In this document: positions 32,573-41,739 of the stretch, one piece after another
How positions within the stretch are numbered: the first letter of the stretch is position 1
Layout: each line of letters begins with the position of its first letter
From: Gracilimonas amylolytica
GTDB lineage: Bacteria; Bacteroidota; Rhodothermia; Balneolales; Balneolaceae
Direction: 5' to 3'
DNA: 64,000 nucleotides
Assembly (NCBI RefSeq): GCF_002911695.1
Contig: NZ_PQBS01000011.1
Coordinates: forward strand, 1-64,000
Notes under the pieces: generated by a model
The model's database searches: none
Told to the model about the DNA's origin: nothing
What the model saw: only the letters and a program-made list of their open reading frames with translations
Program-made: the position numbers and the translations under genes

Positions 32573-35029
32573 TTAATTTTTGAAGAATCTGAAGGCTAAA
32601 AAACTTGCCAATAATACCTGAAATGCCAATGATATCCAGGCTAAGGTTGTACCGAGGGAATAGGAGGTCGGCTCAAACTTCAGCTCGACTTGATGCTCTC
32701 CGGCCGGTATCTGCAATCCTCTCAGAAAGTAATTTGTTTTATAGATCGGGATTTCCTCCCCGTTCAAAGTGGCTGACCAACCTGCCGGGTAATAGACTTC
32801 ACTCAGTACAAGAAATCCCGGTTCACTGCGTGTTACTTCAAGGGTGATCTCAGGTCCGGTGTAGGTTGTTACCTCAACAGTGGAAGTCGAATCGGGTGAG
32901 GTGATTATCTCATCTGAAGTTTCAACAACAGCGGTTTCAGCAAGGTTGATCTGCTGAGGTTGAATATAGTTGAATGCCTGTTGGGGTGAATTTGTCGTGA
33001 TTACCGAATCCACAAAAAAGGCTTTGGGCAGTACGTTTTGGTTTTCATACACCACGCCCCTTTCTCCTTCAAAGACCGGCTCGAAACCGGGAAGAGGCAA
33101 ACCTTCTGTGTAGGTCAGGTATTTTACATTAAAGAGATCCAGCAATTGAGGATTGAATGTGTTGCTTTGAACATCGAGTGGCCCGCCGTTATACATCACG
33201 TCCTGAATCACACTGAGTTTGGCACCGGTGTACCCTCCGATCTGTGGGTAAAAATAGGACGGGATCGCATTACTGTAAGGATTATCCAGTAACGGAAATG
33301 TTCGGTAAGGATAACTGCTATCGGTAGAATTATTTTCTACAATGTAATTGGTAAGGTCCGTTCGCTGAGACTCTAACAATCGCTCGGTATTTCTGTTTGC
33401 ATCAACGATAACATCTTCAGGGATGTAGCGTTTATCCACGCTGATCATATCATAGGCTGTTATCAGAATAAACCCGAAGAGGGCGACAGATATCGGAATT
33501 TTATTGGAGAAAGCGAGGTAGATCAGTCCGGTTCCCAATACAAAGATTATGGATAGTCTTAAAAGATCGCTTTTTGCCTTTTCTTCACGCTGAGGGACCA
33601 TCTGTGCATTCACATACTGCTCAGCCCGCTGCTGAACCTGTGGATTATTGGGGCTAACCTGATTTTGCTGAGCGATCTGATTGGCAATGTTGGCTACTTC
33701 ACCCGGACGTTTGAAATCGGTTGAATTGAGCTGAATAAACAACAAGATAATTACAGTGGCTGCTGCACCAATCGGAAGATAAAGCTGTTTCAGTTGCGCA
33801 TTTTTTGATCTTACAAATTTAATGAGCCAATCAAGTCCGTACACTGCTACAACGGTGTAGCAAAATGCAGTCAGTGTAAGCCAGGTCTCAGGAGCCCGGA
33901 ACTTGTCGAAGAGGGGGATATGATCGAAAGCAAATTCATTCAATAATCTGAAATTGCCTCCCCAGGCGAATAGTATTCCAAGTGTTCCGGCGGCAAAGAA
34001 GGCATACATGATCCTGGAACGCTCACGGATCAAGGCCATGAGTATAAAGGGCAGGGCTAGCGCTCCAAGATAGTGAGGGCCGGATGTAAAGGACTTGGGT
34101 CCCCAGTAATCAGGTGAAGCTCCTCCAAAATAATTTGGGACCAGCAGGGTCCAGGTTTCCTTAATGCCCTGCGACCACGCAAAGGCATACCCCTCTGTCA
34201 AACCGGAAGAGTTATCTAAAGCCGAACCGCCACGGAGACTGTAATTGGAGTATTCCTGTAATGGGAGGAAGGTTTCTGCATGTCCCATCAGTGCAATCAC
34301 ACCGGCCAATGCCAGCAATCCGGTAGTTTTGGCCCATTCAACGATCTCTTCTTTTTTGTAAGAAGACCAGGTATCAAAGATCCAGAGAAACCCAAGCAGG
34401 TAAATGAAATAATAGGTGATCTGAGGATGGTTCGCTCTGAGATTCAGTACCAAAGCTACGGTAAATAGAAGCAGGCCCGGAAGGCGATTGTCCTTGTTGC
34501 GGGTCAAAAGCCAGTAACCGGCGATCACCCAGGGAATGAAGGTCAAGGTTATGAATTTAGTGTTATGACCTGCTGCAATAATGATCGGAATGTAGGTGGA
34601 CAGGCCAAACATCAAACTGCCAAAGGTGGCTGATAAGGGCCTGAACTTCATCAACACAAGTAAAAAGTACATGCCACTGAACAATACCCAGAACTGAAAT
34701 GCCGGAAAGATCCCGTCGAATAATTTGCGAAGATCATCGAGATGGGGCGTTTGTTTGGCCAGTGAAACAACATAGGACGGCATCCCTCCAAACATATTAT
34801 TGACCCATAGAGGTTCCTTATCGTATGCCTCACGGTATTCGAAAACAGATTCTGTAGCGGCTCGCCACTGGGTGGTATCATGCCGCTGAAATTCTTTTCC
34901 ACCAATGGTTGTAGCGGTGAATAAAAAGAATGGTATGATAAACAGGATAAACAGCGTAATAAGATGCTGCCTGGAATCAGAAAGGCGGGTAAAGAGATCC
35001 TGTGAAATGTCGTTCTTTGGGTCTGTCAT
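32573..35029 (-). CDS. YfhO-family membrane protein
   Basis: An 818-aa polytopic membrane protein of the YfhO family. The N-terminal two-thirds holds about 12-13 hydrophobic helices of a GT-C-like fold. The extracytoplasmic C-terminal part ends with YYPAGWSATLNGEEIPIY and LRGLQIPAGEHQVELKFEP, the family's hallmark Ig-like beta domain, followed by a last helix. YfhO of Gram-positives takes part in glycosylation of lipoteichoic acid; in Bacteroidota the role is unknown, but surface glycosylation is likely. The gene is 21 nt downstream of gatC and probably shares its transcript. Confidence 0.88.
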   Translation of the reverse strand: MTDPKNDISQDLFTRLSDSRQHLITLFILFIIPFFLFTATTIGGKEFQRHDTTQWRAATESVFEYREAYDKEPLWVNNMFGGMPSYVVSLAKQTPHLDDLRKLFDGIFPAFQFWVLFSGMYFLLVLMKFRPLSATFGSLMFGLSTYIPIIIAAGHNTKFITLTFIPWVIAGYWLLTRNKDNRLPGLLLFTVALVLNLRANHPQITYYFIYLLGFLWIFDTWSSYKKEEIVEWAKTTGLLALAGVIALMGHAETFLPLQEYSNYSLRGGSALDNSSGLTEGYAFAWSQGIKETWTLLVPNYFGGASPDYWGPKSFTSGPHYLGALALPFILMALIRERSRIMYAFFAAGTLGILFAWGGNFRLLNEFAFDHIPLFDKFRAPETWLTLTAFCYTVVAVYGLDWLIKFVRSKNAQLKQLYLPIGAAATVIILLFIQLNSTDFKRPGEVANIANQIAQQNQVSPNNPQVQQRAEQYVNAQMVPQREEKAKSDLLRLSIIFVLGTGLIYLAFSNKIPISVALFGFILITAYDMISVDKRYIPEDVIVDANRNTERLLESQRTDLTNYIVENNSTDSSYPYRTFPLLDNPYSNAIPSYFYPQIGGYTGAKLSVIQDVMYNGGPLDVQSNTFNPQLLDLFNVKYLTYTEGLPLPGFEPVFEGERGVVYENQNVLPKAFFVDSVITTNSPQQAFNYIQPQQINLAETAVVETSDEIITSPDSTSTVEVTTYTGPEITLEVTRSEPGFLVLSEVYYPAGWSATLNGEEIPIYKTNYFLRGLQIPAGEHQVELKFEPTSYSLGTTLAWISLAFQVLLASFLAFRFFKN

Positions 35030-35050
35030 GTAGGAGGGTTAGAACGGAGG

Positions 35051-35338
35051 TTATTCGATCACTTTTGGTACACGGAAGTAGTCGCTATCGGCATCGGGTG
35101 CGTTTTTCAGGGCGTCTTCATGAGAAAGAGGTTCTTTGGCTTCATCCTTACGAAGGCGACTTTCAAGGTCTATCACGTGTTCAAGCGGTTCAACGTCATC
35201 GGTATCCACTTCATTGAGAAGCTCCATGTATCCTAAGATCTTATTCATGTCATCAGCAAAGGATTTTACTTCTTCGCCGTTAAGCTGAAGTCTTGCTAAA
35301 TTTGCGATGTATTGAACTTCTTTCTCGGTAACTGACAT
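35051..35338 (-). CDS. gatC: Asp-tRNA(Asn)/Glu-tRNA(Gln) amidotransferase subunit C
   Basis: A protein of 95 aa of full family length. It starts with VTEKEVQYIANLARLQL, which packs against GatA, and ends with LKNAPDADSDYFRVPKVIE, the conserved GatC tail. GatC stabilises the GatAB amidotransferase that converts misacylated Glu-tRNA-Gln or Asp-tRNA-Asn. gatA and gatB are not in the window, as is common where gatC is unlinked. It leads a two-gene unit with yfhO. Confidence 0.93.
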   Translation of the reverse strand: MSVTEKEVQYIANLARLQLNGEEVKSFADDMNKILGYMELLNEVDTDDVEPLEHVIDLESRLRKDEAKEPLSHEDALKNAPDADSDYFRVPKVIE

Positions 35339-35525
35339 ATTATTTATTTAAATAAATAGTGATTTATTTTTGACTGCCTGAATTTAAGAAACATTAAGTG
35401 AAAGATTAATCTTATTTAAAAATTACTGTTCCTGCAGGGAGCAAGAATTATGCGCAAATATTTAAGGTTCAAAAACTTGGCATGTTGGTAATATTATTTT
35501 CATTTTAAGAGACTAAATTTTTGCT

Positions 35526-35798
35526 ATGATCAAAGAAAAAGTAACCATAAAAAATTCTGCGGGACTCCATGCTCGTCCCTCTGCACAGCTGGTTAAGTTA
35601 GCCAGTAAGTTCAAATCGGATTTCTATATCCATAGCTATGGATACAGGGTTAACGGGAAAAGTATTTTAGGGGTGATGACCCTGGCGGCAGAGAGTGGAG
35701 CTGAGCTTGAGCTTGAACTTGAGGGACCGGACGAGGAGGAAGCTCTGAAAGCCATTAAAGAGGCGATTGAAAATAAATTCGGGATGGATGAGGAATGA
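35526..35798 (+). CDS. ptsH: Phosphocarrier protein HPr
   Basis: A protein of 90 aa. The active-site histidine is in AGLHARPSAQLV (His about 16), and the second regulatory region, NGKSILGVMTLAA (Ser about 47), resembles the HPr kinase site of Gram-positive HPr. HPr takes phosphate from enzyme I and passes it to EIIA domains. It overlaps ptsI by 4 nt (ATGA). No sugar EII genes are present; the only EIIA-like domain here is fused to the APC permease at 21.2-23.3 kb, so the system may be regulatory. Confidence 0.95.
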   Translation: MIKEKVTIKNSAGLHARPSAQLVKLASKFKSDFYIHSYGYRVNGKSILGVMTLAAESGAELELELEGPDEEEALKAIKEAIENKFGMDEE

Positions 35799-37522
35799 GT
35801 TTTTCATTCGATGAGAATACTGAGACGACTATAAAAGCCCGGAGTGCGGCTTCTGGGATCTCCATTGGCCCTGCTTTGGTGATCAAAGCAGGTTCACAAA
35901 AGATCAGTCCAACTGCTATCACGGAAAGTGAGATCGAGGCCCACAAAGAGAAATTTTGTTCAGCAAGGGCTTCACTGGTTCAGGAATTAGAGAAAATGTC
36001 GGGGGGACTTCAGGATAAAAGTACGGCAGAGATCATAGAAGCACAGCAGCAGATCATAGAAGATCCGGAGATTAAGAGAACCGTATTTGAGATCGTTGAA
36101 AAGAAACTTCTGAGCGTCGATTTTGCAGTGTATGAAACCTTCAGTTCTTTTATAGAGCAGCTAAAGGAAAGTGGGTCGGAATTGTTTCGGCAACGGATCA
36201 TAGACCTTGAGGACATCAGAGATCGATATGTTTCAAAAGTTTGTGATCATGCAACCGAGCTAAAGGTTCCCGAAGGGGCAATTCTGGTAGCCAGTAAGAT
36301 CAGCCCTACCGAACTGGTGAATTATTACGAAGAGGGAGCGGGTGGATTGGTTCTTGAAAAAGGAGGGATCACCTCACATGCCGTTATTATAGCCAAATCA
36401 CTGGGTATTCCCTGTTTGATCAATGCGGATAAAGCAACCAAGGTAGTATCCTCAAACGAAATGGTAATCCTGGATGCCGACAAAGGGGGGCTGATCCTGG
36501 ATCCATCTGATGAAGTCCTTAAGGAATATGCTGAAAAGCTGAAAGGAGCGCAGGTTTCTGTAAAAGCCGATCGTGCCGCCGGCTTTGAAACAAAGGATGG
36601 GTTTCCATTTAAATTGATGGCCAATGTAGAGTTTGAAGCAGAACTCCCGCGCGTTTCAGAAATGAAGTCACAGGGCATTGGTTTGCTCAGAACCGAGAGT
36701 CTTTTGTTTGGTAAAAAGCTCCGAAAGGATGTGGAAGATCAGGAAGCATTTTACACTGCAATGCTGGAAAATTCAGAGGGGCCGGTAACTATTCGGTTAT
36801 TTGATATTGGGGGAGATAAAAATGCCCGTCGGCCTTATAAAGAAGCCAATCCATTTTTGGGATGGCGGGGAATCCGCTTGTTACTGGATGAAAAAAAATT
36901 GCTTCGGTCTCAACTAAAAGCCATTTTGACCATTGCCGGTAAATATACGGGGAGGGTAAAATTGCTGATCCCTATGATCTCTGTGGTCGACGAGATCGAT
37001 CAGATCCGTGATGAGATCGAGAAAATGCAGGGCGCTTTGTTATCATCCGGAACACCAATTGATGAAGATCTGCCAATCGGAATCATGGTTGAAGTACCGA
37101 GTGTGGCGTTGTCAGCTTTTCATTTTGCAAAAAAAGTGGATTTCCTGAGTATCGGATCCAATGACCTGACGCAGTACACGCTGGCGGTTGATCGCGGAAA
37201 TGAAAAGATACACACCCTGTTTCAGCACTATCATCCCGCTGTATTGAAACTGATTAAGATGACGGTTAAAGGGGCAGAAAAAGCCGGAACCAATGTGAGT
37301 GTTTGCGGAGAGCTTGCGGGAGATGAGATAGGAGCCGCTTGCCTGATGGGTTTTGGGATCAATGAGTTAAGTATGGTCCCCAATTCGTTGCCTGCAATTT
37401 ATGATCTGTTAAGCAGCAGGAACAAAAAAGATTTTGATGAGCTTGCTGAAAAAGCAGTTGATCTGTCATCCTCCGAAGAACTTGAGCAGCTCTTCAGAGA
37501 ATGGAAAGATCAAACGGCTTAA
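35795..37522 (+). CDS. ptsI: Phosphoenolpyruvate-protein phosphotransferase (enzyme I)
   Basis: Cytosolic enzyme of 575 aa that autophosphorylates with PEP and charges HPr. The phospho-histidine lies in GGITSHAVIIAKSLGIP (His about 192). RTESLLFG (about 297), RLFDIGGDKNARR, GSNDLTQYTLAVDRGNEK (about 455) and CGELAGDE (Cys about 508) form the PEP site. It is complete and full length. It is convergent with sodC with only 13 nt between stops. Confidence 0.96.
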   Translation: MSFSFDENTETTIKARSAASGISIGPALVIKAGSQKISPTAITESEIEAHKEKFCSARASLVQELEKMSGGLQDKSTAEIIEAQQQIIEDPEIKRTVFEIVEKKLLSVDFAVYETFSSFIEQLKESGSELFRQRIIDLEDIRDRYVSKVCDHATELKVPEGAILVASKISPTELVNYYEEGAGGLVLEKGGITSHAVIIAKSLGIPCLINADKATKVVSSNEMVILDADKGGLILDPSDEVLKEYAEKLKGAQVSVKADRAAGFETKDGFPFKLMANVEFEAELPRVSEMKSQGIGLLRTESLLFGKKLRKDVEDQEAFYTAMLENSEGPVTIRLFDIGGDKNARRPYKEANPFLGWRGIRLLLDEKKLLRSQLKAILTIAGKYTGRVKLLIPMISVVDEIDQIRDEIEKMQGALLSSGTPIDEDLPIGIMVEVPSVALSAFHFAKKVDFLSIGSNDLTQYTLAVDRGNEKIHTLFQHYHPAVLKLIKMTVKGAEKAGTNVSVCGELAGDEIGAACLMGFGINELSMVPNSLPAIYDLLSSRNKKDFDELAEKAVDLSSSEELEQLFREWKDQTA

Positions 37523-37535
37523 TGGCTTTTCTTAA

Positions 37536-38072
37536 TTACTGAGTCTGGGCAATACCGATCACTCCACAGGCAATACGTCCACCTGCTGCTCCGGTAGGCT
37601 GAGAGGTCAGGTCATCTTCGCCGGCGTGAATGATGATACCGCGGCCAAGGATCTCCTCAAGAGAGATCGTTTCGTCAACATAGCTGACAGCAGCTACGCC
37701 TTCTTCGTTGGCTTCAATGTTACCCATGTCGCCCATGTGACGCATTTCGTCGGTTGGAGCACCGTGGTCATTTCCGGCAGGATTAAAGTGCCCGCCTGCG
37801 CTGGTGCCATCGGCCGCCCGGCAGTCTCCGAACTCATGAATGTGAAAGCCGTGATTTCCTGACTCAAGGCCTGAAAATTCTCCTTCAACACTGACGCCGT
37901 TATCAGATTCAGTAAAAGTTACTGAACCCGCAACACCGCTATCGCCAACCGGCATGACGGTGGCTACAAGTTCATCATGGTCAAAGTTTGTGATCTCAAC
38001 TTCTTTTTCTACCGTTTGAGTGCATCCAACGGTAATTAAAAGTAGTGCAGTAAAAAGACTAGTTAGTTTCAT
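37536..38072 (-). CDS. sodC: Cu/Zn superoxide dismutase lipoprotein
   Basis: A protein of about 178 aa that converts superoxide to peroxide outside the cytoplasm. The signal peptide ends in a lipobox (Thr-Val-Gly-Cys, Cys about 17), so it should be membrane-anchored. Metal ligands are visible in HGFHIHEFGDC (Cu), GGHFNPAGNDHG (bridging and Zn) and IIIHAGEDDL (Cu), and the disulfide partner is in GGRIACGVIG. I use the internal ATG that gives a proper signal peptide; the longer frame to 38135 would bury it. The next gene upstream begins 55 nt away. Confidence 0.93.
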   Translation of the reverse strand: MKLTSLFTALLLITVGCTQTVEKEVEITNFDHDELVATVMPVGDSGVAGSVTFTESDNGVSVEGEFSGLESGNHGFHIHEFGDCRAADGTSAGGHFNPAGNDHGAPTDEMRHMGDMGNIEANEEGVAAVSYVDETISLEEILGRGIIIHAGEDDLTSQPTGAAGGRIACGVIGIAQTQ

Positions 38073-38127
38073 AGGTATGTTTAGGTTTATGATTGATTTC
38101 AGGTTCAAAACAGTAAATGTCTGAGCT

Positions 38128-39396
38128 TCATTCACTTAAAATGGTTTCGCGCAGATCACGGAATATCTTTAACTCTTCCTGAAGCTCTTTATATAAAACA
38201 GGATCCTGCTTCAAAAGTTTCTTTTTTGGTGAACCGGTGAAAAGATCCTTGGCCTGCACAAATATAGGAGCTGTGATGAGACTTAATAAGAGGTAGCCCA
38301 GGATAAATGGCCAGCCTGCTCCCGTCAGGGTAAGAACGATCGATACAATGCCATAGAAAATTGGGAAAGCGATCAGAGAAAGTAAAAACTTGATGGATGC
38401 GTCGAAGGCATGATCCTTGATCACATGATCGATCAAATGCCTCACCGGCTGATACGGAATGAGGTTATTGATAAACGAAAACAAATAGATGGGAGACAGT
38501 AAAATATGCTTGATGCTTAGCTTCTCCTGATCAGCGAGGTCTTTTAACTCTACCCCTGCTTTTTCTGCCTTTTTGTTAAGTGCCTTGGCTTTTTCAATGA
38601 TCGCTTCCGACACATGGGGTTTGGTCTTGGCAATGCGGGCATTGGCAATATCCGGATCAACGGTTTTCATTTCATCCGGTTCAAGATCGTCCCAGAGTAT
38701 TTTCTGAACATGGTATTCATTCAGATCACCCACATGGAAGACCAGCTTCTTCATAGCCTCAGATACATCGTCTTTCATGGCTTCTACGCCTTCACGCTCA
38801 TCTTTCAGAAAGAGATCCATGTATTTTTTGACAGGAATCGGCTCTCCGTAATTAACCTGAACCGTGTTGCCCGCCTTTCGGTGCCTTGCATAATTGATGC
38901 CTACCGGTACGATCTGAAGGTCCAGATCCCAATCATAGGTTTCTTCGGCTCCAAATGCGATCCGTGTAAAACCTTTACTCAATGGACGGATCCTGCGTTT
39001 TAGGTTGTGATTGGCTTCAGCAAAGATCATAACGGTTTCCTTATTCTTGAGGTATCTGATACATTTCTCAAAGATCTCGTTATTCTTTTGAATGGAGCTG
39101 AAACCATCCCTGACCCGATAGACCGGTAACATATTTATAGACCATAAGAACTTACCGACGATGTCGGGGTTAAAAGCCTGTGCCCGGGTCAGAAAATAGA
39201 TGACCGGTTTGGTGGTTATGGCCACATGAAGGGCATCCATGAATGAATTCTGATGGTTGGGGATGTAAAGAATGGGTTTGTCTTTTGGCAGGTTCTCTTT
39301 CCCAACCGCTTTGATCTTTTTATAAAAGAATCGGAGTCCATTGCCAACTATTGCATGCCTCCAGAATTGATACCACAAATAATTGTTTCTACGCAT
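38128..39396 (-). CDS. PlsC-type 1-acyl-glycerol-3-phosphate acyltransferase family protein
   Basis: A protein of 422 aa. The LPLAT domain carries the HX4D motif as YIPNHQNSFMDALHVA (His about 48) and a later MIFAEANHNLKRRIRPLSKG, equivalent to the acceptor-binding EGTR motif. Two or more transmembrane segments lie near 315-390 (FLLSLIAFPIFYGIVSIVLT, GYLLLSLITAPIFVQ). This is the long two-part form with a C-terminal membrane region, seen in Bacteroidota. It would esterify lysophosphatidate or a related lipid. It overlaps the upstream symporter gene by 8 nt. Confidence 0.86.
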   Translation of the reverse strand: MRRNNYLWYQFWRHAIVGNGLRFFYKKIKAVGKENLPKDKPILYIPNHQNSFMDALHVAITTKPVIYFLTRAQAFNPDIVGKFLWSINMLPVYRVRDGFSSIQKNNEIFEKCIRYLKNKETVMIFAEANHNLKRRIRPLSKGFTRIAFGAEETYDWDLDLQIVPVGINYARHRKAGNTVQVNYGEPIPVKKYMDLFLKDEREGVEAMKDDVSEAMKKLVFHVGDLNEYHVQKILWDDLEPDEMKTVDPDIANARIAKTKPHVSEAIIEKAKALNKKAEKAGVELKDLADQEKLSIKHILLSPIYLFSFINNLIPYQPVRHLIDHVIKDHAFDASIKFLLSLIAFPIFYGIVSIVLTLTGAGWPFILGYLLLSLITAPIFVQAKDLFTGSPKKKLLKQDPVLYKELQEELKIFRDLRETILSE

Positions 39397-40315
39397 TGCT
39401 GAAAACGCGGTGTAAAGTTGATTTTCCTACTGACCAATACCACCCAATGCTTAAGCCGGCTACAATATGCCAGATGCCCCACCAGGCCGCAACCAGTGCC
39501 ATGCCTCCCAGGCCGTCAAAGAAATTGAAAATTAGGAGTAATCCCAATCCGGAATTCTGGATACCGGTCTCGATGGCTATAGATTTTCGGTCTTTTCTGG
39601 GAAGCTTGAAAATCACTCCCAATGAGTATCCGCTTGTGAGTGCGATGGCATTGTGTATGAAAACCAGCACGATAACCAGGTGCACATAGCTTATAAAATT
39701 CTCGAAGTTCATGCTGAAAGCCACGATCACAAAACCGGCAAAAAATATGATCCCAAAATTCTTGATGTAAGGTGAAATGGTTTGTGACAGTTTATCCTTA
39801 AAATGCCTCATGGTCATGCCCAGGATCAGAGGTATCCCAAGTATAAGCACTATGATTCGAAAGACTTCAAACAGGTCGAGGTGAATCTCAGTGAGGATGG
39901 CATTGGTTGGACCATACAAACTTGCCCAGAAGGCAAAATTGAAGGGAGTCATAAAGATCGATAACAAGGTGGCAAAGGCCGTCATACTCACCGAAAGTGC
40001 GGCATTACCTTTTGCTAACAGGGAAAAAAAGTTTGAAATATTTCCACCCGGACAGGCGGCCACCATCATCATGCCAAGAGCGAAACTTGGATGGGGTTCC
40101 ATGATGATCACCATCACATAGGTTAAAGCGGGCAGCATAAAGAACTGAGAAGCCAGTCCGATCAGCGTACTTTTTGGATTTTTAGCCACTTTCCTGAAAT
40201 CATCAACGGTCAGCTCCAGGGCCACACCAAACATGATAATAGCCAGCGAGACATTCATGATATGAAGTCCGCCGCTGTCAAGATTCAATTGTAGCGTATC
40301 TATCGATTCGCCCAT
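39389..40315 (-). CDS. Bile acid:sodium symporter family transporter (BASS)
   Basis: An inner membrane protein of 308 aa with about nine to ten hydrophobic helices. The family blocks MFGVALELTVDDFR (about 28-41), MMVAACPGGNISNFFSLLAKGNAAL (about 85-109), given here as AACPGGNISNFFS, and ETGIQNSGLGLLLI (about 248) mark the two sodium-binding crossovers. Bacterial members import organic acids such as pantoate or 2-keto acids, not necessarily bile acids. It forms a unit with the downstream acyltransferase. Confidence 0.88.
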   Translation of the reverse strand: MGESIDTLQLNLDSGGLHIMNVSLAIIMFGVALELTVDDFRKVAKNPKSTLIGLASQFFMLPALTYVMVIIMEPHPSFALGMMMVAACPGGNISNFFSLLAKGNAALSVSMTAFATLLSIFMTPFNFAFWASLYGPTNAILTEIHLDLFEVFRIIVLILGIPLILGMTMRHFKDKLSQTISPYIKNFGIIFFAGFVIVAFSMNFENFISYVHLVIVLVFIHNAIALTSGYSLGVIFKLPRKDRKSIAIETGIQNSGLGLLLIFNFFDGLGGMALVAAWWGIWHIVAGLSIGWYWSVGKSTLHRVFSNA

Positions 40316-40637
40316 AGTTCAGTTAATGAAGTAAGTGACTGTGTATGATATTTTTCCAGGTGTGCTCAAGGATACAAAATCTTTTAGATACTCGAATGGG
40401 AGATTTTCTGAAGGCCCAATGTTGAAATAAGGCACGCTCATGAGAGGATCCTTCCTTTACTTAAAAGTCATTCCCGCGAAGGCGGGAATCTAAAAATATG
40501 GAATGGCAAGAGATTGGCACAAAAATGATACTTTCCAGGACCCAAATCTGTACTACTAACTAACGTCGGTATGTGGTTTCTAATCCCCACATCCATTACT
40601 TTTGAGTGAAATTTCAACCCAACACAAACTAAACACC
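40316..40637. other. Intergenic region with a dispersed palindrome upstream of the VOC gene
   Basis: A 322-nt gap without a credible gene. It contains the 29-bp repeat at 40467-40495 and an exact TAnnTTTG box (TACTTTTG, 40597-40604) that would give the VOC gene a leader of about 28 nt. Confidence 0.45.
40467..40495. repeat. Dispersed 29-bp palindromic repeat, copy 1
   Basis: It holds gtcattcccgcgaaggcggg followed by aatctaaaa; the identical 29 bases recur at 43908-43936. The core attcccgc-gaag-gcgggaat forms an 8-bp hairpin. This type of intergenic palindrome is widespread in bacteria and is noncoding. Confidence 0.8.
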
Positions 40638-41060
40638 ATGAGCGATATCAATCCATTTCATCTTGCATTTCCTGTAAAAGACCTTGATGAAGCTTATAAA
40701 TTCTATCACGACCTGTTGGGTTGCGAGACCGGTCGAAGTTCAGATTCTTGGATAGACTTTAATATGTGGGGCCATCAGGTGGTAGCGCATTTGAGTCCGG
40801 ATGAGGCCAAGGAATCGGCCATGAATGCTGTGGATGGAAAAGGGGTGCCGGTTCGTCATTTTGGGGTGATCCTTGAGATGGAAGAGTGGAAAGCTCTTGC
40901 GGAAAAACTGGAGAAGGAGGGCATCGAGTTTGTGATCGAGCCTTATATTCGTTTTAAGGGGGAACCGGGAGAGCAAGCGACCATGTTCTTCCTCGATCCA
41001 AGTGGAAACGCCCTGGAGTTCAAAGCCTTTGGTGATAAGAGTCAGATCTTCGCAAAGTAG
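40638..41060 (+). CDS. VOC-family (glyoxalase-like) protein
   Basis: A protein of 140 aa of the vicinal-oxygen-chelate fold. It begins HLAFPVKDLDEAYKFYHDLLG, i.e. the first beta-alpha unit with a metal-binding His. The matching second half has RHFGVILEMEEWKALAEKLE and TMFFLDPSGNALEFKAF, whose Glu completes the metal site. Members include glyoxalases, dioxygenases and resistance proteins; no particular reaction can be assigned. I use the ATG at 40638, because the upstream TTG would include the promoter box. Confidence 0.83.
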   Translation: MSDINPFHLAFPVKDLDEAYKFYHDLLGCETGRSSDSWIDFNMWGHQVVAHLSPDEAKESAMNAVDGKGVPVRHFGVILEMEEWKALAEKLEKEGIEFVIEPYIRFKGEPGEQATMFFLDPSGNALEFKAFGDKSQIFAK

Positions 41061-41069
41061 AGCCGGTGG

Positions 41070-41172
41070 CGACCCGTTCCGACGCAGAGCGTAGGAACGA
41101 GGATGGAAGTGATGCAAAGAAATGGATATTAATTTAACCTGACTCGCTCCACACGTTCTGCGTTGGAGCGAA
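41070..41172. repeat. Dispersed intergenic palindrome (copy B)
   Basis: The block runs from cgttccgacgcagagcgtag to acgttctgcgttggagcga, with inverted ends of about 19 nt. It is related in inverse orientation to the block at 25401-25497. It separates the convergent VOC and lipoprotein genes and could fold as a terminator. Confidence 0.5.
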
Positions 41173-41174
41173 GT

Positions 41175-41714
41175 TTAAGGTTCACTGGTGGATTCTACCC
41201 ATTGAAGGTCGCTTTCAACAAGGGTCATGAAAGTTAACAGGTTCTGAGCCTGCCAGTAATCGCGAATCCCATTAATGGGGTCCTGATAAGAGAATGAGTG
41301 AGTGTTTTCCCCATCAAACACTTCAAAATTATACACCCGACGGGGCAGGGTACCTGAATCGGGAACCCACTCTTCGATCTCATACTGTGGGCCGATCTCG
41401 TAAATATTCAAAAAGTCTACGAACTGCTGAAAATCAGACCAGCTGCTGTCATTGGCTGACACATACTGTTGATTTACCACTTTCTCATTTTCATCATTCA
41501 GCGTATAGGTCCTGAAGGTACCTGCCCACACAGAATCCTCCTTCTCAAAATGGAAATAGATCGCCTCATTTATATTCACCTTGATCCACTCCTCTGCTGT
41601 ATCATCGGTTTGAGCCGTAGATACTGGATCATTCGTTTGCTTAGTTGACGAACAACCGGCTATTGTGATAACCAGTGAGAATAGGATGATAATTGGCGCT
41701 AAATATGATTTCAT
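41175..41714 (-). CDS. Putative lipoprotein of unknown function
   Basis: A protein of about 179 aa with a lipoprotein signal peptide (hydrophobic APIIILFSLVITIAGC, Cys about 20), then a Ser/Thr/Asp-rich linker to about 42. The globular remainder contains WIKVNINEAIYFHFEKED and RVYNFEVFDGENTHSFSYQD and looks like a small beta-rich domain; I recognise no family. The start chosen gives the signal peptide and lies 25 nt after the ABC-F stop; the longer frame would overlap that gene. Probably co-transcribed with the ABC-F gene. Confidence 0.7.
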   Translation of the reverse strand: MKSYLAPIIILFSLVITIAGCSSTKQTNDPVSTAQTDDTAEEWIKVNINEAIYFHFEKEDSVWAGTFRTYTLNDENEKVVNQQYVSANDSSWSDFQQFVDFLNIYEIGPQYEIEEWVPDSGTLPRRVYNFEVFDGENTHSFSYQDPINGIRDYWQAQNLLTFMTLVESDLQWVESTSEP

Positions 41715-41739
41715 AAAGGTGTACTTAAGAGATGTGGGC

